Assembly: GCF_003459505.1 (NCBI RefSeq)
Contig: NZ_QRWD01000003.1
Span: 102,671-166,670 of the forward strand
Direction: 5' to 3'
DNA from: Collinsella sp. AF20-14LB
GTDB taxonomy: Bacteria > Actinomycetota > Coriobacteriia > Coriobacteriales > Coriobacteriaceae
DNA length: 64,000 nucleotides
A program made the translations under genes and the position numbers. Within the stretch, counting starts at the first letter, position 1. Each line of letters begins with the position of its first letter. Below the pieces are notes generated by a model that made no database searches, was not told the DNA's origin, and saw only the letters and a program-made list of their open reading frames with translations. Below are positions 1-8,523 of the stretch, in pieces.

Positions 1-27
1 CTCGTCAGTCATGGTCTCGTCGGCCAT
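1..27 (-). CDS. rsfS: 5' end of a gene, probably ribosomal silencing factor RsfS (partial)
   Basis: Only the first nine codons (M-A-D-E-T-M-T-D-E) are inside the window, read leftward from the ATG at 27. An AAGAGG ribosome binding site lies 5-6 bases upstream. It follows yqeK on the same strand, and nadD-yqeK-rsfS is the usual order in many Gram-positive bacteria, which is the only basis for the name. RsfS would bind ribosomal protein L14 and block subunit joining under starvation. The sequence alone is too short to prove identity. Confidence 0.4.
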
Positions 28-55
28 GGAATACCTCTTTCTAGACGCACCCGAG

Positions 56-664
56 CTAGCGCAGCTGGGCGTAATGGTTGTAAATCGTAATAGCCGTGGG
101 ATAAAGATAACGCCCGGTCTGGATCACATAGACCAGACCCTGCGCAAAACAGGAGAAGAACAACTCGTCGAGCGAGGACTTCCCCACCATCTTGCGCAGC
201 GCATGGGCATAGTCGCCGTGACGGTTGGGCTCGATGGCATCGGCCACAAAGACCACCATATCGAGCGGCGTCATGTCGCAAGCACCTACGGTGTGACGGT
301 CGACAGCCTGGAAAACGGCCGGCGACAGCTCGGGAAAAAGCTGCGGAAGCTCATAGGCGGCAACAGGGCCATGCAAAAGCGGCGTCGCAGCGGAAGGAGA
401 GCCGGCAATCTTAATGCCGTAATGCAGGGCGCGCGTGACCAGCTCGTCGTCGGGGAGCACTTTGTCCCAGTCATGGATCAGGCCGGCGGCAGCGGCATCA
501 AAGCGGTCGACACCGTAGACCTCGGCCAGGTGCAGCGCAGTCTCGGCAACCCCGAGCGAATGAACGTAGCGTTTACGTTTATCCTTCATGCGCACATCGA
601 GCAACTCGTGGATACGCGTCAATAGCGCGCGCTCGTCGCCCTCAAACTGGTCTTCTACCGACAA
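56..664 (-). CDS. yqeK: YqeK-family HD-domain Ap4A hydrolase
   Basis: This is a 202-residue HD-domain protein of the YqeK family, whose members hydrolyse diadenosine tetraphosphate symmetrically in the cytoplasm. The metal-binding HD pattern is visible as a histidine in KRYVHSLGV near residue 35 and the LIHDWDK segment near residue 63, with a further His in DRHTVG. The length fits the family. The start is TTG, with GGGGGAG just upstream. The gene lies 12 bases downstream of nadD and upstream of the presumed rsfS, the standard neighbourhood. It is probably transcribed with obgE and nadD. Confidence 0.85.
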   Translation of the reverse strand: MSVEDQFEGDERALLTRIHELLDVRMKDKRKRYVHSLGVAETALHLAEVYGVDRFDAAAAGLIHDWDKVLPDDELVTRALHYGIKIAGSPSAATPLLHGPVAAYELPQLFPELSPAVFQAVDRHTVGACDMTPLDMVVFVADAIEPNRHGDYAHALRKMVGKSSLDELFFSCFAQGLVYVIQTGRYLYPTAITIYNHYAQLR

Positions 665-676
665 CGTTCTCCCCCA

Positions 677-1354
677 TCAATCAAAATCATCTTGCCCAAG
701 ATCGGCATACAGGCCGCGTTTACGGATATAGCCGAGCACGGACTCGCTCGTAAGATAGCGCACGCTCATGCCGCGGGCAACCCGCTTGCGAATATTGGTC
801 GAGCTAATCGCCAGCGCCGGAATCTGAATATAGCGCACGTCGAATGGCAGGCCCGATTCCTTAATCCGCGCCCGGGCCGTATCGATGTCAAAACCGGGAC
901 GTGTCGCAGCAATGAAGGTCGCCAGTTCGGCAATCTCATCAGCATTGTGCCAGGTCACGATATCGATAATCGCGTCGGCGCCCGTAATAAAGTAGAGCTT
1001 TACCTGCGGCGGGTAAAAGTCGCGAAGGGCATGAAGCGTATCGGCCGTGTAGGTTACGCCCGGACGGTCGATCTCGAACCGGCTCGCCAAAAAGGCCGGG
1101 TTCGCGGCGGTGGCGAGGACCGTCATGGCATAACGGTCCTCGGCAGGCGTCACCGGCTTGTCAAGCTTAAAAGCAGGAGAGCCCGCCGGCATAAAGAGCA
1201 CAGCGTCCAAGTCGAGCGACTCGCGCGCCTGCTCGGCAGTCACCAGGTGTCCGTAATGGATGGGATCAAAGGTGCCGCCCATAATGCCAAGCCGAAACTC
1301 CTGCCCATCCTCTAGAGGAAGCTCGGGCAAACCGATTCCACCGCGCAGCGACAT
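677..1354 (-). CDS. nadD: Nicotinate-nucleotide adenylyltransferase
   Basis: NadD transfers AMP from ATP to nicotinate mononucleotide, giving deamido-NAD in the cytoplasmic NAD pathway. The 225-residue product has the nucleotidyltransferase signature GGTFDPIHYGH near residue 26 and the C-terminal ISSTNIR motif near residue 182, both diagnostic. About 20 residues precede the usual family start, so the true start could be slightly downstream, but the ATG at 1354 is only three bases after the obgE stop and suits translational coupling. obgE-nadD-yqeK-rsfS is a conserved gene string. Confidence 0.93.
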   Translation of the reverse strand: MSLRGGIGLPELPLEDGQEFRLGIMGGTFDPIHYGHLVTAEQARESLDLDAVLFMPAGSPAFKLDKPVTPAEDRYAMTVLATAANPAFLASRFEIDRPGVTYTADTLHALRDFYPPQVKLYFITGADAIIDIVTWHNADEIAELATFIAATRPGFDIDTARARIKESGLPFDVRYIQIPALAISSTNIRKRVARGMSVRYLTSESVLGYIRKRGLYADLGQDDFD

Positions 1355-1357
1355 GGC

Positions 1358-2836
<1,479 letters not shown>

Positions 2837-2840
2837 CTAC

Positions 2841-2884
2841 AAAAAAGAGGGAGACCCTTGAATCCTAAAACTCAAGTGCCTCCC
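2841..2884 (-). terminator. Rho-independent terminator downstream of rpmA
   Basis: On the minus strand a stem of GGGAGGCACTTGA pairs imperfectly with TCAAGGGTCTCCC around a 10-base loop and is followed by TCTTTTTTG. It lies between the rpmA stop and the obgE ribosome binding site, so it would end or reduce transcription from rplU-rpmA before obgE. Confidence 0.8.
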
Positions 2885-2909
2885 ACATATGTGCTCTATG
2901 AAGGGTGAA

Positions 2910-3167
2910 TTACGCGTTCGCGAGCGGGCGTACGCTGACCCTGTGCTTGATACCCTTGTGGAACTCAACGGTACCGTCGACCAGCGCGAACAGCGTATCG
3001 TCCTTGCCACGGCCAACGTTCTCACCCGGATGGATGTGCGTGCCGTGCTGACGGACGAGAATCGTGCCCGTGGTTACCGTCTGGCCGGCATAGCGCTTCG
3101 TGCCAAGGCGCTGACCGCGGGAGTCACGGCCATTACGGGAGGAACCGAGTCCTTTTTTGTGTGCCAT
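2910..3167 (-). CDS. rpmA: 50S ribosomal protein L27
   Basis: The 85-residue product begins [16 protein letters not shown] and contains GTIIVRQ-like ([15 protein letters not shown]) and [12 protein letters not shown] segments typical of bL27, a large-subunit protein near the peptidyl transferase centre. It has no N-terminal extension needing proteolytic removal, unlike Firmicutes L27. It follows rplU on the same strand and is followed by a clear terminator, so rplU-rpmA form a short transcript. Confidence 0.97.
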   Translation of the reverse strand: MAHKKGLGSSRNGRDSRGQRLGTKRYAGQTVTTGTILVRQHGTHIHPGENVGRGKDDTLFALVDGTVEFHKGIKHRVSVRPLANA

Positions 3168-3200
3168 TGTGTATACCTACTCTTTCGTTACGAGTGTAAT

Positions 3201-3575
3201 CTACTCGGCGACGGGAGCCTCGGCGACAGCCTCAGCCTCTGCCTTGACAGCCTTCTTGGCGCGGGAGGTAGCCTGAACCTTCACGATCTTCAGCTTGGTG
3301 AGCTGCTGACGGTGACCCTTCAGACGACGATAGCGCTTGCGCTTGTGGAACTTGAAGACCAGCTGCTTCTCGCCCTTGAACTGCTCAACGATCTGAGCGG
3401 TAACCTTGGCCTTGGCCAGCTTGTCGGGATCGGTGACGATCTTCTTACCATCGTTGAGGAAGATGACCGGCAGGGTGACCTTGTCGCCCTCATTGCCCTC
3501 GATCTTCTCGACGGTGATGACATCGTCGGTGGCGACCTTGTACTGCTTGCCGCCCGTGTTAACGATTGCGTACAT
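3201..3575 (-). CDS. rplU: 50S ribosomal protein L21
   Basis: The product begins MYAIVNTGGKQYKV, the invariant N-terminus of bL21, a 23S rRNA-binding protein of the large subunit. The start at 3575 is preferred over an in-frame ATG 21 bases upstream because GAAGGGC lies at the right distance and homologues begin here. The 124-residue chain has the RRLKGHRQ basic region and an unusual Ala/Glu/Val-rich tail (about 20 residues) beyond the normal end. A consensus-like promoter lies just upstream, inside the end of the DUF2344 gene. Confidence 0.96.
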   Translation of the reverse strand: MYAIVNTGGKQYKVATDDVITVEKIEGNEGDKVTLPVIFLNDGKKIVTDPDKLAKAKVTAQIVEQFKGEKQLVFKFHKRKRYRRLKGHRQQLTKLKIVKVQATSRAKKAVKAEAEAVAEAPVAE

Positions 3576-3617
3576 GTTTACTTGCCCTTCATGCATCAGT
3601 TAGTGCAACAGCCGAAT

Positions 3618-3646
3618 ATAGTAGCAGGCGATAATACCCCCGTCAA
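3618..3646 (-). promoter_or_regulatory. Promoter for rplU-rpmA
   Basis: Read on the minus strand, TTGACG (3646-3641) and TACTAT (3623-3618) are separated by exactly 17 bases. Transcription would begin near 3611, giving a leader of about 36 bases. The -35 box overlaps the stop region of the upstream DUF2344 gene. Confidence 0.75.
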
Positions 3647-4455
3647 CGAGTATGTGGAGCAAATCCACAAGTTCGCACAGGTATGGGGCTGACGAGTCGG
3701 CCCTCGTCGTCCTCGCATGCTTGATTCTGACGCTCGACATCGTAGGAGCAGATGGTCACGAGGTCTTGCATACCGGTGGAAACAATAGGTGCATCCACGC
3801 CCGGGGTCAAGCCCTGCAACAAAACATCAGCAGCGGAAAGCAAAATTTCCGGACGCATGGAGCCCTCGTTGTCGGCATGGGTGTCGAGCATGAGCACCAA
3901 ATGGTCCAGGCACTCCCCCGCCGTAAGCTCATAGCCCACGAGCGTGTGATCCAAATCCAAGCGCTTGCTCTTTTTGCCACGCGCGTAGTCGATGCCATGG
4001 TCCGCGCGCAGCGTGTCGATCGCACGACGCACCTCATCGGCGCTTACGGGCGTCTCGGGATCCAAGTGCAGGTCGATGCGATACGACAGGCGCGTGAGCT
4101 GCGCCGTCAACGCCGGCGTGCGCACGTCGATGTACGCCGCCTCGATGGGGGCCAGATCGGCCGGAGACGCCGCAGACAGGCGCTCAAACGCCTCGTCGAG
4201 CGCCACGAACTCGGTCATAAACAGGTCATACCACTCGCAGGTCGACGACGTACCCACCGGTAGCGCCGAAGAGAAGCCCACACGCATGTGCGGAGAAAAG
4301 CCCTGCGTGACGGCATAGGGAAGTCCCGCACGGCGCACGATGCGCTCTATGGTATGGATTACTTCGAGATGGCCCAGGTACTTAAGGCGATCGCGCTTGC
4401 CATAGCGAACACGAAGCCTAAAGAGCGTGGGGTTGTCGGTCAGGCGCTCACTCAT
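3643..4455 (-). CDS. TIGR03936/DUF2344 radical SAM-linked protein
   Basis: This 270-residue protein matches the family known as the radical SAM-linked protein (DUF2344), seen in segments such as RVRYGKRDRLKYLGHLEVIHTIER near the N-terminus and GFSPHMRVGFSSALPVG near residue 60. Its biochemical role is not established. In many bacteria the domain is fused to, or encoded beside, a TIGR03960-type radical SAM protein and lies upstream of rplU, as here. Its ATG overlaps the stop of that upstream gene (ATGA), which implies translational coupling and a shared complex or pathway. Confidence 0.85.
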   Translation of the reverse strand: MSERLTDNPTLFRLRVRYGKRDRLKYLGHLEVIHTIERIVRRAGLPYAVTQGFSPHMRVGFSSALPVGTSSTCEWYDLFMTEFVALDEAFERLSAASPADLAPIEAAYIDVRTPALTAQLTRLSYRIDLHLDPETPVSADEVRRAIDTLRADHGIDYARGKKSKRLDLDHTLVGYELTAGECLDHLVLMLDTHADNEGSMRPEILLSAADVLLQGLTPGVDAPIVSTGMQDLVTICSYDVERQNQACEDDEGRLVSPIPVRTCGFAPHTR

Positions 4456-6329
4456 GCGCGATCACCCATCAATACATTCTTGGCGTGGAGCGTGGGGCAG
4501 ATTCCGCAGCCGGTGCACGACGTGCGGGTGCAGTCGGGAGTCGTGACGCCCTCGAGCGAGCGACGGTACTCGCGCTCGAGGAAGCCGCGCGTGCAGCCGG
4601 GGCTCACGTGCTCCCACGGCAGGCGCCAGTCCAACTCGTAGGGCAGGTGCACAAGCTCATTGAGGTCGATGCCGTTTTTGGCAGCAGCCTCCTTCCAGTT
4701 ATCGAGCGAGAAATGCTCTACCCAGGCGTCAAAGCGAGAGCCCGCACGCCAAGCATCGATGATGACAGGCGTCATGTCACGACCGGCGCGGGACAGCGCG
4801 GCCTCGATGAGCGAGGTCTCGGCATCGTGGTAATGCACGCGGACGGCACGGTTGCGAACGCTCGTGATAAGCAGCTTCTGGCGACGCTTGACGTCGTCGT
4901 AATCGAGCTGCGGGCACCACTGGAAAGGTGTGGCAGCCTTGGGGATAAAGACCGAAACCGAGATGGACACCGAAATCGAGCCACGACGAGCCTTGGGCAC
5001 CACGGAACGACCGAGCTCCAGCACGTGATCGGCCAGATTGGCGATGGCCACGATGTCCTCGTCGCGCTCGCCGGGAAGGCCCATCATAAAGTAGAGCTTC
5101 ATGCGGTTCCAGCCGGCCTCGAAGGCCGCCTTGGCCGCACGGTCCAGGTCCTCCTCGGTCACGTTCTTGTTAATGATGTCGCGCATGCGCTGACTGCCGG
5201 CCTCGGGCGCGAACGTCAGGCCGCCCTTCTTTTCGCCGGCGACCGACTCGGCCATATCCACGCCAAACGAATCCAGGCGCTGCGACGGAATGGACACGCG
5301 AATACCCGTATCCTCCAGGCGACGGTTGAGCCTGCCGAGCACGTCGCGAATGCAGGAGTGGTCGGTCGTGGAGAGCGAGGTCAGCGACACCTCGTCATAG
5401 CCGGTCTTTTCCAGACCCTGAATCACCGACGAGACGATCTGGTCGGCCGAGCGCTCGCGCACCGGGCGGTACGTCATGCCTGCCTGGCAAAAACGACAGC
5501 CGCGGGCGCAGCCGCGCAGGATCTCGATAGACAGGCGATCGTGAACCAGCTGCGCATAGGGTACGCACGACTGCGACAGCGGATTGGTGGCACCAAAGTC
5601 CTCGACGACGCGCTTGTAGACCACGGTCGGCGCATCCTTACCTTCACGCGGCACGGTGTAGCCATGCGGCGAACAGGGCTCGTCGTGACGAACCTCATAG
5701 AGCGACGGCACGTAGTTGCCGGCAATGGATGCAAGCTGCTCAACAATCTGTGCGCGCGGGACCCCTTCGTCGCGCAGGCGACGATGCAGCTGGCAGGTCT
5801 CGAGCAGCGACTCCTCGCCCTCGCCGATGAGGATGGCATCGAAGAAGGCCGCGTACGGCTCGGGGTTATACACCGAGGGACCACCGGCGATGATAATGGG
5901 GTCGTCCTCGGTACGGTCGGCCGCTAACAGCGGAATGCCAGCGAGGTCGAGTGCCTCGAGGAAGTTCGTCACCGCCATCTCGTGCGGCACATGCAGACCG
6001 ACGATATCAAACGAAGCGACCGGCGCTGCACCCTCGAGCGAGAGCAGCGGAATGCCTGCCTCGCGCATGCCGTCACCCATATCGGGCCACGGCACATAGC
6101 CGCGTTCGCAGGAGATGCCCTCGGCCTGGTTAAGAATGTTGTAGAGGATGGCGATGCCCTGGTTGGGCAGACCAACCTCGTATACGTCCGGATAGATCAG
6201 GCAGCAACGGTAGTCGGCATCGGCCTTGGAAAGCGTGCCCCACTCGTGATCGATATAGCGGCTCGGTTTCTCGACCTTGGCGAGCAGCGGCTCAATTAAA
6301 TGAAAACAGTCTTGGTATGCAACGCGCAA
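4452..6329 (-). CDS. TIGR03960-family B12-binding radical SAM protein
   Basis: This 625-residue protein has an N-terminal cobalamin-binding-like region (about residues 45-200, with PDVYEVGLPNQGI and GGPSVYNPEPYAAFFDAILIGEGE). A radical SAM core follows with the cluster motif CARGCRFCQAG near residue 275. The C-terminal part carries further cysteines in CTRTSCTGCGICP, which could bind an auxiliary iron-sulfur cluster. The substrate is unknown for the family. Partnership with the overlapping DUF2344 gene and with rplU is conserved, suggesting an RNA or ribosome modification role, which is inference. The start is TTG with AGGGG upstream. Confidence 0.85.
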   Translation of the reverse strand: MRVAYQDCFHLIEPLLAKVEKPSRYIDHEWGTLSKADADYRCCLIYPDVYEVGLPNQGIAILYNILNQAEGISCERGYVPWPDMGDGMREAGIPLLSLEGAAPVASFDIVGLHVPHEMAVTNFLEALDLAGIPLLAADRTEDDPIIIAGGPSVYNPEPYAAFFDAILIGEGEESLLETCQLHRRLRDEGVPRAQIVEQLASIAGNYVPSLYEVRHDEPCSPHGYTVPREGKDAPTVVYKRVVEDFGATNPLSQSCVPYAQLVHDRLSIEILRGCARGCRFCQAGMTYRPVRERSADQIVSSVIQGLEKTGYDEVSLTSLSTTDHSCIRDVLGRLNRRLEDTGIRVSIPSQRLDSFGVDMAESVAGEKKGGLTFAPEAGSQRMRDIINKNVTEEDLDRAAKAAFEAGWNRMKLYFMMGLPGERDEDIVAIANLADHVLELGRSVVPKARRGSISVSISVSVFIPKAATPFQWCPQLDYDDVKRRQKLLITSVRNRAVRVHYHDAETSLIEAALSRAGRDMTPVIIDAWRAGSRFDAWVEHFSLDNWKEAAAKNGIDLNELVHLPYELDWRLPWEHVSPGCTRGFLEREYRRSLEGVTTPDCTRTSCTGCGICPTLHAKNVLMGDRA

Positions 6330-6339
6330 CGGAAAACCC

Positions 6340-7269
6340 CTAAGCTGCGAGATCGGATGCGTCCTGGTAGGACGCGATAGGACGGGTAGCGCCCGCGACG
6401 GTGGTCACCAGATCGCGAACACGGGAGAACGTGGAAGTGACCACCTCGTTGGCACGGCTGTAGTCGACATCGCGCTCGTAGAGCGAAACGAGCGCACGGC
6501 CCATGCCGTAGGTGCCCGCGGCAGCAGTGAGCGCCTTGACGGCAAACCCAATATGCGGCGTCTGCTTGACGAGCACGCGGGTGACCGCGCGGATCACAAG
6601 ACCGCCGGCAAGCACGCCCGCGACCTCGTAGCCGCGCTCAGGCTTAATGCCGCGCCCAAAGACGGCAGCGAGCTCAAAGAGCATGCCCACCTGCGCCAGC
6701 GCCATAACGGGATAATCGGCGCCCGGCAAAAACACCAGCGCACCGGTCGCCATATTGGTAAGCGCGCACGAGGTGATAATACGATTGGCCGCCGCGATGC
6801 GCATGAAGGCAAAGTTCGCCGCAAAAGCCGTTTCCTTGTCGGTGCGATCGAGAATCCAGCGGGCAAGCGTCTCGAGCAGATACGTCTTATCGGTTGCCGC
6901 TACCACGCCGAGCATGGGCGTGGACTCCTCGATAAACGGCACCTCCACAGCAGACTCGGCAAGCACGCATACGGGCGCGCCGGCGATCACGAGCTCCTGC
7001 ACGGCACTCTCCAAGCGGTCGGAACCACACGAGAGCACCAGCACCACATCGGTATCGGTCTTTGGAGCAATTCGCTCCTCCCCCAGACGTTCGACGCGCA
7101 CAATGCCCGAGGTCATCTGCGGCACAAAGGCGTCACGCACCGTCTCGGCCAGAAAGCGCGAGGCGGACGAATCCAGATAGACCGAGACGCGCACCGGCGT
7201 ATCGGAATCCTTCTTAACGGACGCGCCCATCTTAAAAGCGCGGGTCAGCTTATCTACGGGAATTTTCAT
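6340..7269 (-). CDS. Conserved protein with DUF697-like membrane-associated region
   Basis: The 309-residue product has a soluble N-terminal half (residues 1-140) with a beta-strand-like VVLVLSCGSD segment, and a C-terminal half rich in small and hydrophobic residues. That half (ANRIITSCALTNMATGAL, then LPGADYPVMALAQVGML, then GYEVAGVLAGGLVIRAV) resembles the DUF697/YcjF family usually attached to GTPases. No GTPase motifs are visible here. A strong GGAGGGG precedes the ATG. It lies between the radical SAM gene and rodA with short gaps, so it may be cotranscribed with the cell-shape genes. Its function is unknown. Confidence 0.6.
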   Translation of the reverse strand: MKIPVDKLTRAFKMGASVKKDSDTPVRVSVYLDSSASRFLAETVRDAFVPQMTSGIVRVERLGEERIAPKTDTDVVLVLSCGSDRLESAVQELVIAGAPVCVLAESAVEVPFIEESTPMLGVVAATDKTYLLETLARWILDRTDKETAFAANFAFMRIAAANRIITSCALTNMATGALVFLPGADYPVMALAQVGMLFELAAVFGRGIKPERGYEVAGVLAGGLVIRAVTRVLVKQTPHIGFAVKALTAAAGTYGMGRALVSLYERDVDYSRANEVVTSTFSRVRDLVTTVAGATRPIASYQDASDLAA

Positions 7270-7287
7270 AGCAAACCCCTCCAGCGG

Positions 7288-8514
7288 TTACGCGGCGCCC
7301 GAACGATGCCGCCATATGGATTGTACGATACCCACCGTCAGCAGCTGAATCATCATCGAAGACGAACCAAAGCTAATAAACGGTAGCGGAATACCAGTAA
7401 TCGGCATCATGCCGATGCACATGCCGATGTTTTCAAAGGTCTGGAACGTCCACATGCCAACGATGCCCACACACGAAAGACGCAAAAACAGCGACTCACA
7501 CTTAAAGGCGACGCGAATCGTCGAAAAGATGAGCAGTACGTACAAGCACAGCAGCAAAAAGGAGCCGCAGAAGCCAAAGGTCTCGGACAGGAAGGCGAAG
7601 ACGAAGTCGGTATGGAACTCGGGTAGGAAGCCGCCGGCCGACTGCGTCGCATGCCCCAGGCCCTTACCAAAGAAACCGCCCGAGCCGACCGCGATCAACG
7701 ACTGCTGCAGATTGTACGCATCGTCCGAATCGGCATTATCGGGGTCGATAAAGACCGTCAGACGGTTCATCTGATACTGCTTGATGAGCACATCGTGGCC
7801 GAGCAGCGAATCAAAGACCGAATCGAGCGCCAAGATGAGCGCAATCAAACCAACCAGCAGGGCCAAGGTCGACAGCACCCATTCGCCGCGTGCACCGCTC
7901 ATGCAGATGACGATGGCGCCCGAAACCAGCACGACCAGGCCCGAGCCCAGGTCGCCCATGGCAACGACGGCCAAAAACGGAATGGACAGCATGCCGCAGA
8001 GCTTGACGTAGTCGCGAGCGGTATCGATGCGACCGTTATACTGCGAGCCAAGCGTAGCAATAAAGAAGATGGTGATGAGCTTGGCAAGCTCAACCGGCTG
8101 GAATGTCAAGCCGATACCGGGAATCTTGATCCAGCCCGTCATGCCCAGACCGCCCGTATAGGACAGACCCGGAATCTTGGGCGAAAAGATCACGATCAGG
8201 TCGATGACGAGCAACGCCGTCGAGAAATTGGAAATACCGCGCAGATCGGTACGCCAGACCAGCACCGCCAGCACCGCTCCGATGCCAATTCCCAGCAGAT
8301 GGCGTGAGAACGAGGCATCGGCCTTAAACTGCGAAGCCGACCAGATGATGATGGCACCGTAGGCAACGAGCGCCACAGTAGCCACGAGCACACCGATATG
8401 CACCTTTTGGCGAAACGTGCCGCGCGAGGCCGAAAGTTGCTTGTTGACGCGGTCCAGGCTGCTGCGAGAGCCGGTCTTGGTTGAACGGAACAGATCCGCC
8501 GGAGAAAAATCCAT
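7288..8514 (-). CDS. rodA: Peptidoglycan glycosyltransferase RodA
   Basis: RodA is the SEDS-family polymerase that makes septum-independent peptidoglycan from lipid II, working with PBP2 in the elongasome. The 408-residue polytopic protein has the SEDS signatures WIKIPGIGLTFQPVELAK (around residue 130) and GIPLPFISFGSSSMM near the C-terminus, with about ten membrane segments. It starts with ATG behind GGAGGTTGCG. It lies nine bases downstream of the PBP2 gene in an mreB-mreC-mreD-pbp2-rodA string, the expected set for side-wall growth. Confidence 0.94.
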   Translation of the reverse strand: MDFSPADLFRSTKTGSRSSLDRVNKQLSASRGTFRQKVHIGVLVATVALVAYGAIIIWSASQFKADASFSRHLLGIGIGAVLAVLVWRTDLRGISNFSTALLVIDLIVIFSPKIPGLSYTGGLGMTGWIKIPGIGLTFQPVELAKLITIFFIATLGSQYNGRIDTARDYVKLCGMLSIPFLAVVAMGDLGSGLVVLVSGAIVICMSGARGEWVLSTLALLVGLIALILALDSVFDSLLGHDVLIKQYQMNRLTVFIDPDNADSDDAYNLQQSLIAVGSGGFFGKGLGHATQSAGGFLPEFHTDFVFAFLSETFGFCGSFLLLCLYVLLIFSTIRVAFKCESLFLRLSCVGIVGMWTFQTFENIGMCIGMMPITGIPLPFISFGSSSMMIQLLTVGIVQSIWRHRSGAA

Positions 8515-8523
8515 CGCAACCTC

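Noticed and set aside
4485..5927. Long plus-strand frame opposite the radical SAM gene
   Set aside because: Shadow of a codon-biased gene, with no ribosome binding site or domain.
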